Of a DNA stretch of 64,000 nt, positions 18,653 to 26,337 are shown one piece after another. A program made the position numbers and the translations under genes. This DNA comes from Bradyrhizobium sp. SRL28 (GTDB lineage Bacteria; Pseudomonadota; Alphaproteobacteria; Rhizobiales; Xanthobacteraceae). Where the stretch lies: positions 620,001-684,000 of the forward strand of contig NZ_JAHEAG010000003.1 in the NCBI RefSeq assembly GCF_018596315.1, written 5' to 3'. Below the pieces are notes generated by a model that ran no database searches, was not told where the DNA came from, and saw nothing but the letters and a program-made list of their open reading frames with translations. Position 1 is the first letter of the stretch. Each line of letters starts with the position of its first letter.

Positions 18653-20146
18653 CTAGAACCGCGGCAAATCCGGAAACGCCAGCTTTCCGGCGTGCACATG
18701 CATGCGACCGAGTTCGGCGCAGCGGTGCAATGTCGGAAACACCTTCCCGGGGTTGAGCAGCCCCTGCGCGTCAAACGCGCATTTCAGCCGCTGCTGCTGA
18801 TTGAGGTCTACTTCCGAAAACATCTCCGGCATCAAATCGCGCTTCTCGATGCCGACGCCGTGTTCACCGGTCAGCACGCCGCCGAACTCGACGCAGGCGC
18901 GCAGGATGTCGGCGCCGAAGGCTTCCGCCCGCTCGATCTCGCCGGGCTGGTTGGCATCGTAGAGGATCAAAGGATGCAGATTGCCGTCGCCGGCGTGAAA
19001 CACGTTGGCGACGCGCAGATCGTATTTGGCCGAGAGGTCGCGGATTCGTGCGAGCGCCTTCGGCAGCGCGCCGCGCGGAATGGTGCCGTCCATGCAGAGA
19101 TAATCGGGCGAAATCCGGCCCACCGCCGGGAATGCCGCCTTGCGGCCGGCCCAGAACAGATTGCGCTCTGCCTCAGACGTCGAAATCTGGCAGGTCGTCG
19201 AGCCGCAGCCTTGCGCGATCGCCTCGACGCGCTTGATCAATTCGTCGACTTCCACACTCGGACCATCGAGTTCGATAATCAAAAGCGCCTCGACATCGAG
19301 CGGATAGCCGGCATGAACGAACGCTTCCGCCGCGTGGATCGCCGGCTTGTCCATCATCTCCATGCCGCCTGGAATGATGCCATTGCCGATGATCCGTGCC
19401 ACGCATTCGCCGGCGGCCTCGACCTCGGCGAAACCGACCATGAGGGCGCGCGCCGTCTCCGGCTTCTGCAGGATCCGCACCGTGATTTCGGTGATGACGC
19501 CAAGCAGGCCTTCGGAGCCGGTGATGATTCCCATCAGGTCGTAGCCCGAGTTCTCCGCCGCCTTGCCGCCGATGCGCAGGATCTCTCCGGACATCAGCAC
19601 GATCTCGCAGCCCAGCACGTTGTTGGTGGTCATGCCGTATTTCAGGCAATGCACGCCGCCGGAATTTTCCGCGACATTGCCGCCGATCGAGCAGGCGATC
19701 TGCGACGACGGATCGGGCGCATAATAGAAGCCGGCATGCGCCACCGCCTGGCTGATGGCGAGGTTGGTGACGCCGGGCTCGGTCACCACCACGCGGTTGT
19801 CGAAATCGATCTCGCGGATGCGTTTGAACTTGCCGAGCCCCAGCAGCACGCCGTCGGCCAGCGGCAGCGCGCCGCCCGATAGCGATGTGCCGGAGCCGCG
19901 CGGCACCACCTTGATGCCCTGCTCGAAGCAGTATTTCAGGACTTTTGAGACCTGTTCCGTGGTGTCCGGCAGCACCACGACCATCGGCGGCTGCCGGTAG
20001 GCCATCAGGCCATCGGACTCGTAGGGCAGCATTTCGGCCGCGCTGTCGATCACGCCCTCGCCCGGTACGATCGCGCGGAGCGCGGCTACAATGGCGTCAC
20101 GCCGGTTCAGAACTGCCTGATCGGCAGCCGGCATCATGATGGCCAT
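18653..20146 (-). CDS. glcD: Glycolate oxidase FAD-linked subunit GlcD
   Basis: 497 residues, the usual size. The FAD_binding_4 domain is plain: VVVLPDTTEQVSKVLKYC, then VVPRGSGTSLSGGALPLADG (about 79-98), and SIGGNVAENSGGVHCLKYG (about 150). The C-terminal FAD-oxidase domain holds HAGDGNLHPLIL and GGVLTGEHGVGIEKR with the catalytic and metal-site histidines. It oxidises glycolate, and often D-lactate, with electrons leaving through GlcF. GGAGGACACGG precedes the ATG. First gene of glcD-X-glcE-glcF, and divergent from a cytochrome c gene that starts 228 bases away. Confidence 0.95.
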   Translation of the reverse strand: MAIMMPAADQAVLNRRDAIVAALRAIVPGEGVIDSAAEMLPYESDGLMAYRQPPMVVVLPDTTEQVSKVLKYCFEQGIKVVPRGSGTSLSGGALPLADGVLLGLGKFKRIREIDFDNRVVVTEPGVTNLAISQAVAHAGFYYAPDPSSQIACSIGGNVAENSGGVHCLKYGMTTNNVLGCEIVLMSGEILRIGGKAAENSGYDLMGIITGSEGLLGVITEITVRILQKPETARALMVGFAEVEAAGECVARIIGNGIIPGGMEMMDKPAIHAAEAFVHAGYPLDVEALLIIELDGPSVEVDELIKRVEAIAQGCGSTTCQISTSEAERNLFWAGRKAAFPAVGRISPDYLCMDGTIPRGALPKALARIRDLSAKYDLRVANVFHAGDGNLHPLILYDANQPGEIERAEAFGADILRACVEFGGVLTGEHGVGIEKRDLMPEMFSEVDLNQQQRLKCAFDAQGLLNPGKVFPTLHRCAELGRMHVHAGKLAFPDLPRF

Positions 20147-20373
20147 CCGTGTCCTCCAGACCGCGCTTCATCGAATTGTTACGACAAATCAAGCACGTCT
20201 ACCAAGGTTTGGGTAGGCCATCCGAAAGTTGGATTGCCGGCCCTCCGAACGGTGAGTTCTCTCTGGGACAAGCCGGCCATCGGCAAAACTGTCAAAGTTT
20301 CGTGGCTTGTCCAATCCAAGCGGTCCTGCCACAAGAAATCCGCCTCTACCCGGGAAGAAACAAAGAGCACCAC

Positions 20374-20766
20374 ATGAAAACATCGACTTTGAGCGCGCTG
20401 GTTGTCGTTACCTCTTTGGCCACAGCAACGGGCGCGCTGGCGCAGGATGCTGCCGCCGGCAAAACGTCGTTCAACAAATGTCTGGCCTGCCACGCGATCG
20501 GCGAAGGCGCCAAGAACAAGGTCGGCCCGGTGTTGAACGGGCTCGATGGCCGCAAGTCCGGCACCGTCGAGGGCTACTCCTATACGGACGCTAACAAGAA
20601 TTCCGGCATTACCTGGAACAAGGACGTGTTCCTCGAATACATCAAGGACCCGAAGGCGAAGATTCCCGGCACCAAGATGGTGTTCGCCGGCATCAAGAAC
20701 GAGAAAGAGTCAGGCGATCTCTGGGCCTATGTCTCCTCGTTCGATAAGGACGGCAAGCAGAAGTGA
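20374..20766 (+). CDS. Class I cytochrome c (cytochrome c2/c550-like), periplasmic
   Basis: 130 residues: a signal peptide to about residue 23 (STLSALVVVTSLATATGALAQ), then a mature class I cytochrome with the haem site CLACH (about 35-39) and the Met ligand in PGTKMVFAGI (about 100). The 12-kDa mature size and the KTSFNKCLACHAIGEGAKNKVGP opening match the c2/c550 group (CycA-like) of bradyrhizobia, soluble carriers between the bc1 complex and oxidases or reductases. It is divergent from the glc operon. No link to glycolate oxidation is shown beyond proximity. The start was chosen by the signal peptide; the frame stays open upstream. Confidence 0.92.
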   Translation: MKTSTLSALVVVTSLATATGALAQDAAAGKTSFNKCLACHAIGEGAKNKVGPVLNGLDGRKSGTVEGYSYTDANKNSGITWNKDVFLEYIKDPKAKIPGTKMVFAGIKNEKESGDLWAYVSSFDKDGKQK

Positions 20767-20790
20767 GAGCTGGGTCAGCTTCTCGCGTCG

Positions 20791-20819
20791 TTCACCCTCC
20801 CCCTCCCGGGTAGGGTGAA
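20791..20819 (+). terminator. Hairpin after the cytochrome c gene
   Basis: TTCACCCT (20791-20798) pairs with AGGGTGAA (20812-20819), loop 13 bases. No T run follows, so it may be a weak bidirectional terminator between the convergent cytochrome and antibiotic-monooxygenase-like genes, or a repeat remnant. Confidence 0.45.
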
Positions 20820-20866
20820 GAGAACGTCGGCTGCTCTGATTTGAGAGGACTTCAGCGTTCGCCCGA

Positions 20867-21160
20867 TCAGGCCAGCGTGTGCACGATCACGGGTCCGGCC
20901 ATCGCGGTGGCCGGCCCGGTCAATAGCGGCGCGAGTTCCTGCTCGATCCACGCCAGCGCGCGCTTGTTTGATTCTTCGGCCGCCGCGTAATTGTTGAAGA
21001 GGCTGATCGCCACCACCGTATCATCAGGTGCATAGACCACATAATAGCCCATGAAGCCTTCGACATCGCTGATGATCGGAATGGCACCTTCTTTGATCCG
21101 GCGCGTCAGCTCTTCGGCCTTGCCGGCCTTGGCCTTGCCCTGACGAATGGCGGCATACAT
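20867..21160 (-). CDS. Small ABM-like (dimeric alpha/beta barrel) protein
   Basis: 97 residues from the ATG at 21160, preceded by GAGGGAGAGCGCC. The sequence MYAAIRQGKAKAGKAEEL, then GFMGYYVVYAPDDTVVAI and ESNKRALAWIEQELAPLL, has the pattern of single-domain ferredoxin-like fold proteins related to antibiotic biosynthesis monooxygenases (a helix after strand 1, a middle strand YYVVY, a helix with W). Such proteins dimerise; the substrate cannot be guessed. Monocistronic, with a convergent cytochrome gene downstream. Confidence 0.7.
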   Translation of the reverse strand: MYAAIRQGKAKAGKAEELTRRIKEGAIPIISDVEGFMGYYVVYAPDDTVVAISLFNNYAAAEESNKRALAWIEQELAPLLTGPATAMAGPVIVHTLA

Positions 21161-21347
21161 GGCGCTCTCCCTCGAAGGTCGGCTGCCCAGTTCGCGTCTC
21201 TCAAACATTCATCTCGAGCGGGACGAGCAGCGCAATCCCGCGCGCACCGATCGTATCCCATCTGGAGCCGTCAGGCCACGTGCGGCGTCACCGTCGTCCT
21301 CGATTGCGCAAGAACGCGCGTCCACAGAAGCCGGGCTCGCGCACGCC

Positions 21348-22340
21348 TCAATGGCCCGCCGCTGCCGCCGCACCCGGCGCCGTCCCTGATATCATCGCCT
21401 CCACTTCCGCAATGACGAGATCGGGCACGGCCTGCTGGATCATGTGGCCGACGCCCGGCAGCACGATAAGTTTTACGTTCGGCGCGGTAGCCGCGAACGG
21501 CCGTGAGTGGATATTGGTCGACACCGTCTTGTCGGCCTCGCCGGTGATGATGGTGACCGGCGCCTTGATCTCGCCGTAGCGCGGCGCCTGCTCGGCGACC
21601 GCCGCTTTCAGCGTCACCAGATCCCTTGCATTGGCGATGAATTCGCGCGGCCGCAGCAACAGCGGAGTTGCGGTGTTTTTGACAAAGCCGTCCGGCATCG
21701 TCTGCGGCAGGAACACGCCGCGCGCACCCGGTTCCGCCAGCACGAGGCCGAGCGGCAGCGTGATGGTGTAGGCGAAGAGCGGGCCGATCATCGGCGTGGC
21801 GATCAGTCTGTTGTAACGCCCGACGCCGCCGGGCCACGGATAGGCCACGGGCGCCAGCATGATGAGACCAGCCACGGTTTGCGGGTAATCCAGCGCGATA
21901 CGCGCCCCCAGCGCGCCGGCCCAGGAATGCACCACAAAGATCGCGCTGTTAACGCCGAGCTTTGCCAGCGCCTCCTCGATCATGCGGGCCTGAATTTCGG
22001 GCGTCGAGTCCTCCAGGCGGGCGCGGGTGCTCCAGCCATGCCCGGGACGATCGATCAGGATCACGCGATGCTTTCGGGCAAGCCGCTCCCCGACCGGCTG
22101 CCGCATCACCTCGAGATTGGAACTCGCCCCATGCAGCATCACGATCGGCGGACCGGCCGCATCGCGCGGGCCGATATCGAGGATGTGGAGGGTTCCACCC
22201 GCCACCTCGACCATGCTGCCCTGGGCCGGATGGGCCCGCTGCGCAAGCAAAACGCCGGCTTGCGTGACCAGCGCCAGCACCACCAGCGCCGCCACGAAAA
22301 TCACCACTACCATCGAGGTTTTCCGGCTGATTTTCTGCAC
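21348..22340 (-). CDS. Membrane-anchored alpha/beta hydrolase
   Basis: 330 residues. An N-terminal hydrophobic helix (MVVVIFVAALVVLALVTQAG, about 10-29) anchors it. The alpha/beta fold follows: oxyanion segment PPIVMLHGASSN, RVILIDRPGHGWS, nucleophile elbow VVHSWAGALG (Ser about 148), TGEADKTV with a candidate acid, and LPGVGHMIQ with the catalytic His. Thus the triad is present; the elbow has Trp-Ala where many relatives have Gln/Trp-Gly. The start is GTG 22340, or ATG 22313, which would begin exactly at the anchor. Substrate unknown; esterase or haloperoxidase-like relatives are common. Confidence 0.85.
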   Translation of the reverse strand: MQKISRKTSMVVVIFVAALVVLALVTQAGVLLAQRAHPAQGSMVEVAGGTLHILDIGPRDAAGPPIVMLHGASSNLEVMRQPVGERLARKHRVILIDRPGHGWSTRARLEDSTPEIQARMIEEALAKLGVNSAIFVVHSWAGALGARIALDYPQTVAGLIMLAPVAYPWPGGVGRYNRLIATPMIGPLFAYTITLPLGLVLAEPGARGVFLPQTMPDGFVKNTATPLLLRPREFIANARDLVTLKAAVAEQAPRYGEIKAPVTIITGEADKTVSTNIHSRPFAATAPNVKLIVLPGVGHMIQQAVPDLVIAEVEAMISGTAPGAAAAAGH

Positions 22341-22381
22341 CAGCGAGCTACGGCCCGGATGGGAGCAGGTTTCGGAGGTTG

Positions 22382-22405
22382 TCCACAGGGCTCTGCTTCT
22401 GTGGA
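22382..22405. promoter_or_regulatory. Inverted repeat in a divergent promoter region
   Basis: TCCACAG (22382-22388) and CTGTGGA (22399-22405) are perfect inverted arms separated by 10 bases, 42 bases upstream of the hydrolase GTG. Arm size and spacing fit a dimeric regulator site or a weak hairpin. No regulator gene is adjacent. Confidence 0.3.
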
Positions 22406-22428
22406 TAGCGGGGTCATAGTGATGTCAC

Positions 22429-22442
22429 GTACAGATTTGTAC
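22429..22442. promoter_or_regulatory. TetR-like operator candidate GTACAGATTTGTAC
   Basis: GTACA and TGTAC form a perfect dyad around GATT, the TACA...TGTA form seen in many TetR-family operators. It lies between the divergent hydrolase (start 22340) and the small ORF at 22577. The assignment rests on shape alone. Confidence 0.3.
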
Positions 22443-22576
22443 AGTGCCGCTGCCACTTTCGCCATGTGTGCGCGTGCCTGATTAGGGGGCTAGTCGGGCG
22501 CGTCACTTTACCCAACATCCACAGGAGCAGGGGCGCTCACTACAAGTTGTTCCAGCGTAAAATCGGAGAAGTACCC

Positions 22577-22756
22577 ATGATTTCCGACGCAAGCGAAGCC
22601 GCCATCGATCAGATCGTAGCGAGTTGCAATGGCGACATCCGCGGCGCACTCAAGGCCCTGCTGCGGGTAAACGAGCAGCTCGAGGCCGAACTGGCGCAGT
22701 TCTACGCGGCGGTAGGCCTCGACGGCATGGCGCGCGGCAGCAACGCTGTACATTAG
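22577..22756 (+). CDS. Small conserved rhizobial protein of unknown function (59 aa)
   Basis: MISDASEAAIDQIVASCNGD followed by IRGALKALLRVNEQLEAEL. The second half is an amphipathic helix. I recall similar short proteins with the G-D-x-R-x-A-L-K-A-L-L pattern across Rhizobiales, always hypothetical. GGAGAA lies 7 bases before the ATG, a good site that fixes this start against longer in-frame options. No operon partner. Confidence 0.7.
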   Translation: MISDASEAAIDQIVASCNGDIRGALKALLRVNEQLEAELAQFYAAVGLDGMARGSNAVH

Positions 22757-22807
22757 AACCTTTTGGGTCGACGCGTTGTCCTGACGCGAAACGGCTCGAA
22801 AAAGGCT

Positions 22808-23029
22808 CTAATTGGATTTGTCCTCGTTATCCGGCGTCTCTGCGGGCGGTTCTTCCACCGCCGGGCAGCTGCGGATGGTCGAACGGGCCAGCTTGGCGTC
22901 GTCGTTCGATTTATACGGTCCGGTTCCGAACCAGATATTTCCACCGACCTGGGCGTTGATGACGGGATTGCTCGTGACGATCTCGCATTTGCCGGTCGCG
23001 CGGTTGCCGGCCAGCAGCAATGATTTCAT
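22808..23029 (-). CDS. Small hypothetical protein (73 aa)
   Basis: Begins MKSLLLAGNRATGKCEIVTS and ends in an acidic, disordered tail (PPAETPDNEDKSN). AGGATCGAGCC precedes the ATG. The middle segment NIWFGTGPYKSNDDAKLARS looks like part of a folded module with two cysteines at positions 15 and 55. It has no signal peptide. I recognise no family; coding is supported by the ribosome site, reading frame and position. Confidence 0.55.
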   Translation of the reverse strand: MKSLLLAGNRATGKCEIVTSNPVINAQVGGNIWFGTGPYKSNDDAKLARSTIRSCPAVEEPPAETPDNEDKSN

Positions 23030-23201
23030 GGCTCGATCCTGTAACGCAGTCAGCCAATAATAGCGCTTTGGCGGCGCGACGCTCCCGCCTGAAGCAAAAG
23101 CGTCGGGAATCCAGGTTAACCGCGATCCCTTTGATTGCGCGTGATCTTATCGGTGTCGGCTTTTGCGTTGACGCGGCCCCTCGGGCCGGACCATGCCCGT
23201 A

Positions 23202-23858
23202 TCAGATATCGCGGCCTTCGACCTTCTCGGTGAGGGTCTTGACCAGTTCCGGCACCTTTTCGAGATGCGGATTGACGGCCAGCGCCTTGCGGAACGCTTC
23301 CAGCGCGCGCCTTTCGTCGCCGATGTCCTGCATGATCATGCCAAGGCCTGCCAGCGCGCCGAAATGCCGGGGCTCGCGGATCAGCACCTGCCGGATGTCC
23401 TCCAGCGAACGGGTGTAGTCGTTCTTCAGGTAATACAGCGTCGCGCGCCGGTTCCATGCCTCGACATAATCGGGGCGCAGCTTGACCACGGCATCCAGCA
23501 GTTTCAGCGCGACGTCCGCCTTCTGCGCATCCATGGCGGCCTTGGCGCGCAGCATCAGCAGCGCAGCCGTGTCGCTCGGGGTCTTCATCCACAGCGCCCA
23601 GATCCGCGCCTCGACATGCTTGGCGCTGGCTTCATCGGGGGCGGCCTTCAATGCGCCGAACAGGAAATCCAGCCCGCGGGTGCGGTCGGCGCCGACATTG
23701 GGAAGCTTGCTCGGCGCTTCCGGCAACTTCTTCTGCGCTTTCGGCGGGGGAACGACCTGGGTGTTGTTCTGGGCAAAAGCGGCCGCCGGCACGGCTGTCA
23801 TGACAGCGGCGAGGACCACAATCCGGCAGTTACGGGCGCCTGGGAATCTCAAAGCCAT
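23202..23858 (-). CDS. Exported tetratricopeptide-repeat protein
   Basis: 218 residues: signal peptide (RIVVLAAVMTAVPAAAFAQ, cleaved near 29), a Pro/Lys-rich linker, then about three TPR units between 70 and 200. Recognisable units are LRPDYVEAWNRRATLYYLKN and EPRHFGALAGLGMIMQDIGD, with the last repeat ERRALEAFRKALAVNPH. It is a periplasmic helical scaffold, presumably for protein contacts; the partner is unknown. It is monocistronic as far as I can see, with 121 bases to the next gene, rpmJ, upstream. Confidence 0.85.
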   Translation of the reverse strand: MALRFPGARNCRIVVLAAVMTAVPAAAFAQNNTQVVPPPKAQKKLPEAPSKLPNVGADRTRGLDFLFGALKAAPDEASAKHVEARIWALWMKTPSDTAALLMLRAKAAMDAQKADVALKLLDAVVKLRPDYVEAWNRRATLYYLKNDYTRSLEDIRQVLIREPRHFGALAGLGMIMQDIGDERRALEAFRKALAVNPHLEKVPELVKTLTEKVEGRDI

Positions 23859-23979
23859 GGGACAAGTCTAGACGCGCAAAATCGCGCCGCAAAGCGGCAC
23901 GTCGTCAAAGACATGTGAAACGAGGAAAAAAAGCTGGCTCAGCGCCCAGGGCTTAGCTTGGCGGCTTAGCCTTGGCGAC

Positions 23980-24105
23980 TTAACCTTGGCGGGCCTTGAA
24001 GCGGCGCTGCACCTTGTTGATCACGTAAACCCGGCCCTTGCGGCGGACCAGACGGTTGTTGCGGTGGCGACCACGCAGCGATTTCAACGAGTTACGGACC
24101 TTCAT
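23980..24105 (-). CDS. rpmJ: 50S ribosomal protein L36 (bL36)
   Basis: 41-residue basic protein [20 protein letters not shown] continuing [20 protein letters not shown] and ending in G and TAA. It is the longer alphaproteobacterial L36 form without the four zinc-ligand cysteines of the 37-residue type. It is a small protein of the large subunit near the peptidyl-transferase region. It is far from the S10/spc operons, as is usual for this form in Rhizobiales. Too short for common open-frame cut-offs. Confidence 0.95.
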   Translation of the reverse strand: MKVRNSLKSLRGRHRNNRLVRRKGRVYVINKVQRRFKARQG

Positions 24106-24370
24106 GGGACAATCCTGATGCTTTGAAAGGCCGTGTTGAAGGCCGAACCTGAGCTACCCGAAAGTGGCAAAATGGGATTTTTCCCGAAAGCGGCCAACCG
24201 CCCGGGACGGGGCGGTTTCTAAGCCATCGCAGGCGCGGATGTCAATCCGAATGGGGCCGTTTTCGGCTCCATCTGTCCCGTTCCGGACCTAACGCTGGGT
24301 AGATCGATACCCGGCATTTTGTCGCGCGCTTACCGTCAACAGTACCGACGTTCGAAAGAACCCTGCGGAA

Positions 24371-24820
24371 TCACTGGCAAAACAGGTCGCGCGGAAATTC
24401 GACCAGGGCCTCGCCGGTCGCGACCTTTTCGCCCGCCTGGTTCTTCACCACCACGTCGATCAACACCCAGCGGGATTTTTCAGTGCTCTGCTTGGCCTTG
24501 ATGATTCCCGATGGCTGGATGGTATCGCCGGGCCGGACCGGCTTGACCCACCGCGTCTCCAGCCGTCGATGGACCGCACCGGCGGGGCACGCCCAATCGG
24601 TGATCATCCGCGAGATCAGGCCGAAATTGTTCATGCCGTGCATGATGATGCCGCCGAAATTGGTCTTGCCGAAATTGCCTTTCATGTAGTTGTCGTCGAG
24701 ATGCAGCGGGTTGTAGTCGAGCGAGGCATCGCAGAACAGGCGGATGGATTCGCGTGAGACTGCGAATTTCGGGCCGTCGATGATGTCACCGGCGGAGAGA
24801 TTGTCGAACGTAGCGGTCAT
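24371..24820 (-). CDS. MaoC-family (R)-specific enoyl-CoA hydratase-like protein
   Basis: 149 residues from the ATG at 24820, which follows GAGAGGAGCGATCA. The single hot-dog domain has the hydratase-2 pattern: DYNPLHLDDNYMKG (about 40, with the catalytic Asp and His) and a downstream GGIIMHGMNNFGL helix. It ends with VATGEALVEFPRD. It adds water to a trans-2-enoyl-CoA or acts on a related thioester. It lies 14 bases after the next MaoC-like gene on the same strand, so the two likely form a heterodimer, as split dehydratases do. Confidence 0.85.
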   Translation of the reverse strand: MTATFDNLSAGDIIDGPKFAVSRESIRLFCDASLDYNPLHLDDNYMKGNFGKTNFGGIIMHGMNNFGLISRMITDWACPAGAVHRRLETRWVKPVRPGDTIQPSGIIKAKQSTEKSRWVLIDVVVKNQAGEKVATGEALVEFPRDLFCQ

Positions 24821-24834
24821 TGATCGCTCCTCTC

Positions 24835-25311
24835 TCACATCGGCCGAATCGTCCAGCCCCGGCCGGAACAGATTACGTCACCCTTCTGATTGAAGAAGAC
24901 ATTGTCGTGCACCACGAACAGCCTTTCGCGCTTGATGAACTTGTCGAGCGCGCGGGCCTGCAAGGTGATGACGTCGTTGGGGCGCGCCGGGATGTTGTAG
25001 CTCCAGGACTGTCCGGCATTGACGGTTCCCGGCGAACGCATCCAGTCGTCGGCTGGCGTGCAGGAAAACATCAGGAGGATGTGGATCGAGGGCGGCGCGA
25101 TCAGCCCGCCATAGCGGGTGGTCTTGGCATAGGCTTCGTCAAAATAGATCGGATGATCCTCGCCGACGGATTTGCAGTACAGCTCAATGGCTTCTTTGGT
25201 CAGCGTGTAGGGAATGGTCTTGCGCGGCTCGCCGGGAACAATGTCGTCCCAGACCTTTCGCAGATTGGCGTCTTTCCAGAAATCGGTCTCGAAGGCCTCC
25301 GCTTGCGCCAT
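24835..25311 (-). CDS. FAS1/MaoC-like N-terminal dehydratase partner
   Basis: 158 residues. It contains PYTLTKEAIELYCKSVGEDH and IYFDEAYAKTTRYGGLIAPP, the N-terminal MaoC dehydratase signature (FAS1_DH region), then hot-dog strands ending in GDVICSGRGWTIRPM. Proteins of this half usually lack one catalytic residue and pair with a full MaoC unit, here the next gene. AGGGAGCG precedes the ATG. Divergent from an amidohydrolase that starts 105 bases away; the pair may process the acyl-CoA product of that pathway, which is inference. Confidence 0.85.
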   Translation of the reverse strand: MAQAEAFETDFWKDANLRKVWDDIVPGEPRKTIPYTLTKEAIELYCKSVGEDHPIYFDEAYAKTTRYGGLIAPPSIHILLMFSCTPADDWMRSPGTVNAGQSWSYNIPARPNDVITLQARALDKFIKRERLFVVHDNVFFNQKGDVICSGRGWTIRPM

Positions 25312-25361
25312 GCCACGCTCCCTGTTCTTGCTCTTTTGCTTCTGCCGTCTTGCGGAATTTG

Positions 25362-25375
25362 TTATATAGTATAAT
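25362..25375. promoter_or_regulatory. Shared promoter/operator: TTATA-TAG-TATAA palindrome
   Basis: TTATATAGTATAA (25362-25374) is a perfect dyad with a 3-base spacer in the only AT-rich stretch of this intergenic region, and contains TATAAT (25370-25375), a good -10 on the plus strand. It is midway between the divergent hydratase pair and the amidohydrolase. The form suits a GntR- or MarR-like repressor site, but no regulator gene lies adjacent. Confidence 0.45.
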
Positions 25376-25416
25376 CAATTTTCCAGACCCAAAAATCAAG
25401 CGCCGGGGAAGCCCAG

Positions 25417-26301
25417 ATGCCCAAGCTCAAACTGCCCGATATCGAGAAAGTCGTCGCGATCGACATCCACACGCACGCGGAAGAACCCTGCGGCATGCAC
25501 GGCGACGACGGCTATGACGATTTCCAGGAGCGCATGGCCGACTATTTCAAATCGCCGCACAAGCATCCGCCGACCGTGCCGGAGACCGCGGCCTATTACC
25601 GCTCCAAGAATATCGCGGCCGTGATCTTCCCGGTCGACGCCGAGCGCGAGACCGGTTTCCGCCGCTACAACAATTACGAGATGCTGGAAGTCGCGTCCGA
25701 CAATCTCGACGTCCTGATCCCCTTCGTCTCGATCGATCCGCACAAGGGCAAGCTTGGCGTGCGGGAAGCGCGCAAGCTGATCGAGGAATACGGCGTCCGC
25801 GGCTTCAAATTCCATCCGACCATGCAGGGTTTTTACGCCAACGACCGTATGGCCTATCCGCTGTATGAAGCGATCAATGACGGCGGCGCGATTGCGCTGT
25901 TTCACACCGGACAGACCGGCGTGGGCTCGGGCATGCCCGGCGGCATGGGGATGCGGCTGAAATATTCCAACCCGATGTATATGGACGACGTGGCGGCTGA
26001 CTTCCCCGACCTGAAGATCATCCTCGCGCATCCTTCTTTCCCGTGGCAGGAAGAGGCGCTGTCGGTCGCGACGCACAAGCCGAACGTCTATATCGACCTC
26101 TCCGGCTGGTCGCCGAAATATTTTCCGCCGATCCTCGTGCGCTACATCAACTCGATCCTGCAGGACAAGATGCTGTTCGGCTCGGACTGGCCGGTGATCA
26201 CGCCGGACCGCTGGCTGGCGGATTTCGCCAAGCTCGACATCCGCGAGGAAATCCGGCCAAAGGTGCTGAAGGCCAACGCAAGGAAGATTTTGGGGATCTA
26301 A
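25417..26301 (+). CDS. Metal-dependent amidohydrolase (TIM barrel, amidohydrolase_2)
   Basis: 294 residues. The metal site begins with VVAIDIHTHAEEP (His-x-His, about 16-21); RGFKFHPTMQGFYAND, LAHPSFPW and LFGSDWPVITPDR supply the remaining His and the catalytic Asp, the ACMSD/LigY-like (amidohydrolase_2) order. Such enzymes hydrolyse or decarboxylate aromatic ring-cleavage or lactone-like intermediates. GGGGAAGCCCAG precedes the ATG. Divergent from the MaoC pair across a shared palindromic promoter. Substrate not determined. Confidence 0.9.
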   Translation: MPKLKLPDIEKVVAIDIHTHAEEPCGMHGDDGYDDFQERMADYFKSPHKHPPTVPETAAYYRSKNIAAVIFPVDAERETGFRRYNNYEMLEVASDNLDVLIPFVSIDPHKGKLGVREARKLIEEYGVRGFKFHPTMQGFYANDRMAYPLYEAINDGGAIALFHTGQTGVGSGMPGGMGMRLKYSNPMYMDDVAADFPDLKIILAHPSFPWQEEALSVATHKPNVYIDLSGWSPKYFPPILVRYINSILQDKMLFGSDWPVITPDRWLADFAKLDIREEIRPKVLKANARKILGI

Positions 26302-26337
26302 AGGAGTATCATCGGCGGCGCAGTCGCGAGGTGGTCC

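Noticed and set aside
24196..24217. AACCGCCC/GGGCGGTT hairpin upstream of rpmJ
   Set aside because: No T run in either direction and no adjacent stop. It may be a leader structure of rpmJ or the end of the hydratase transcript, but neither can be supported.
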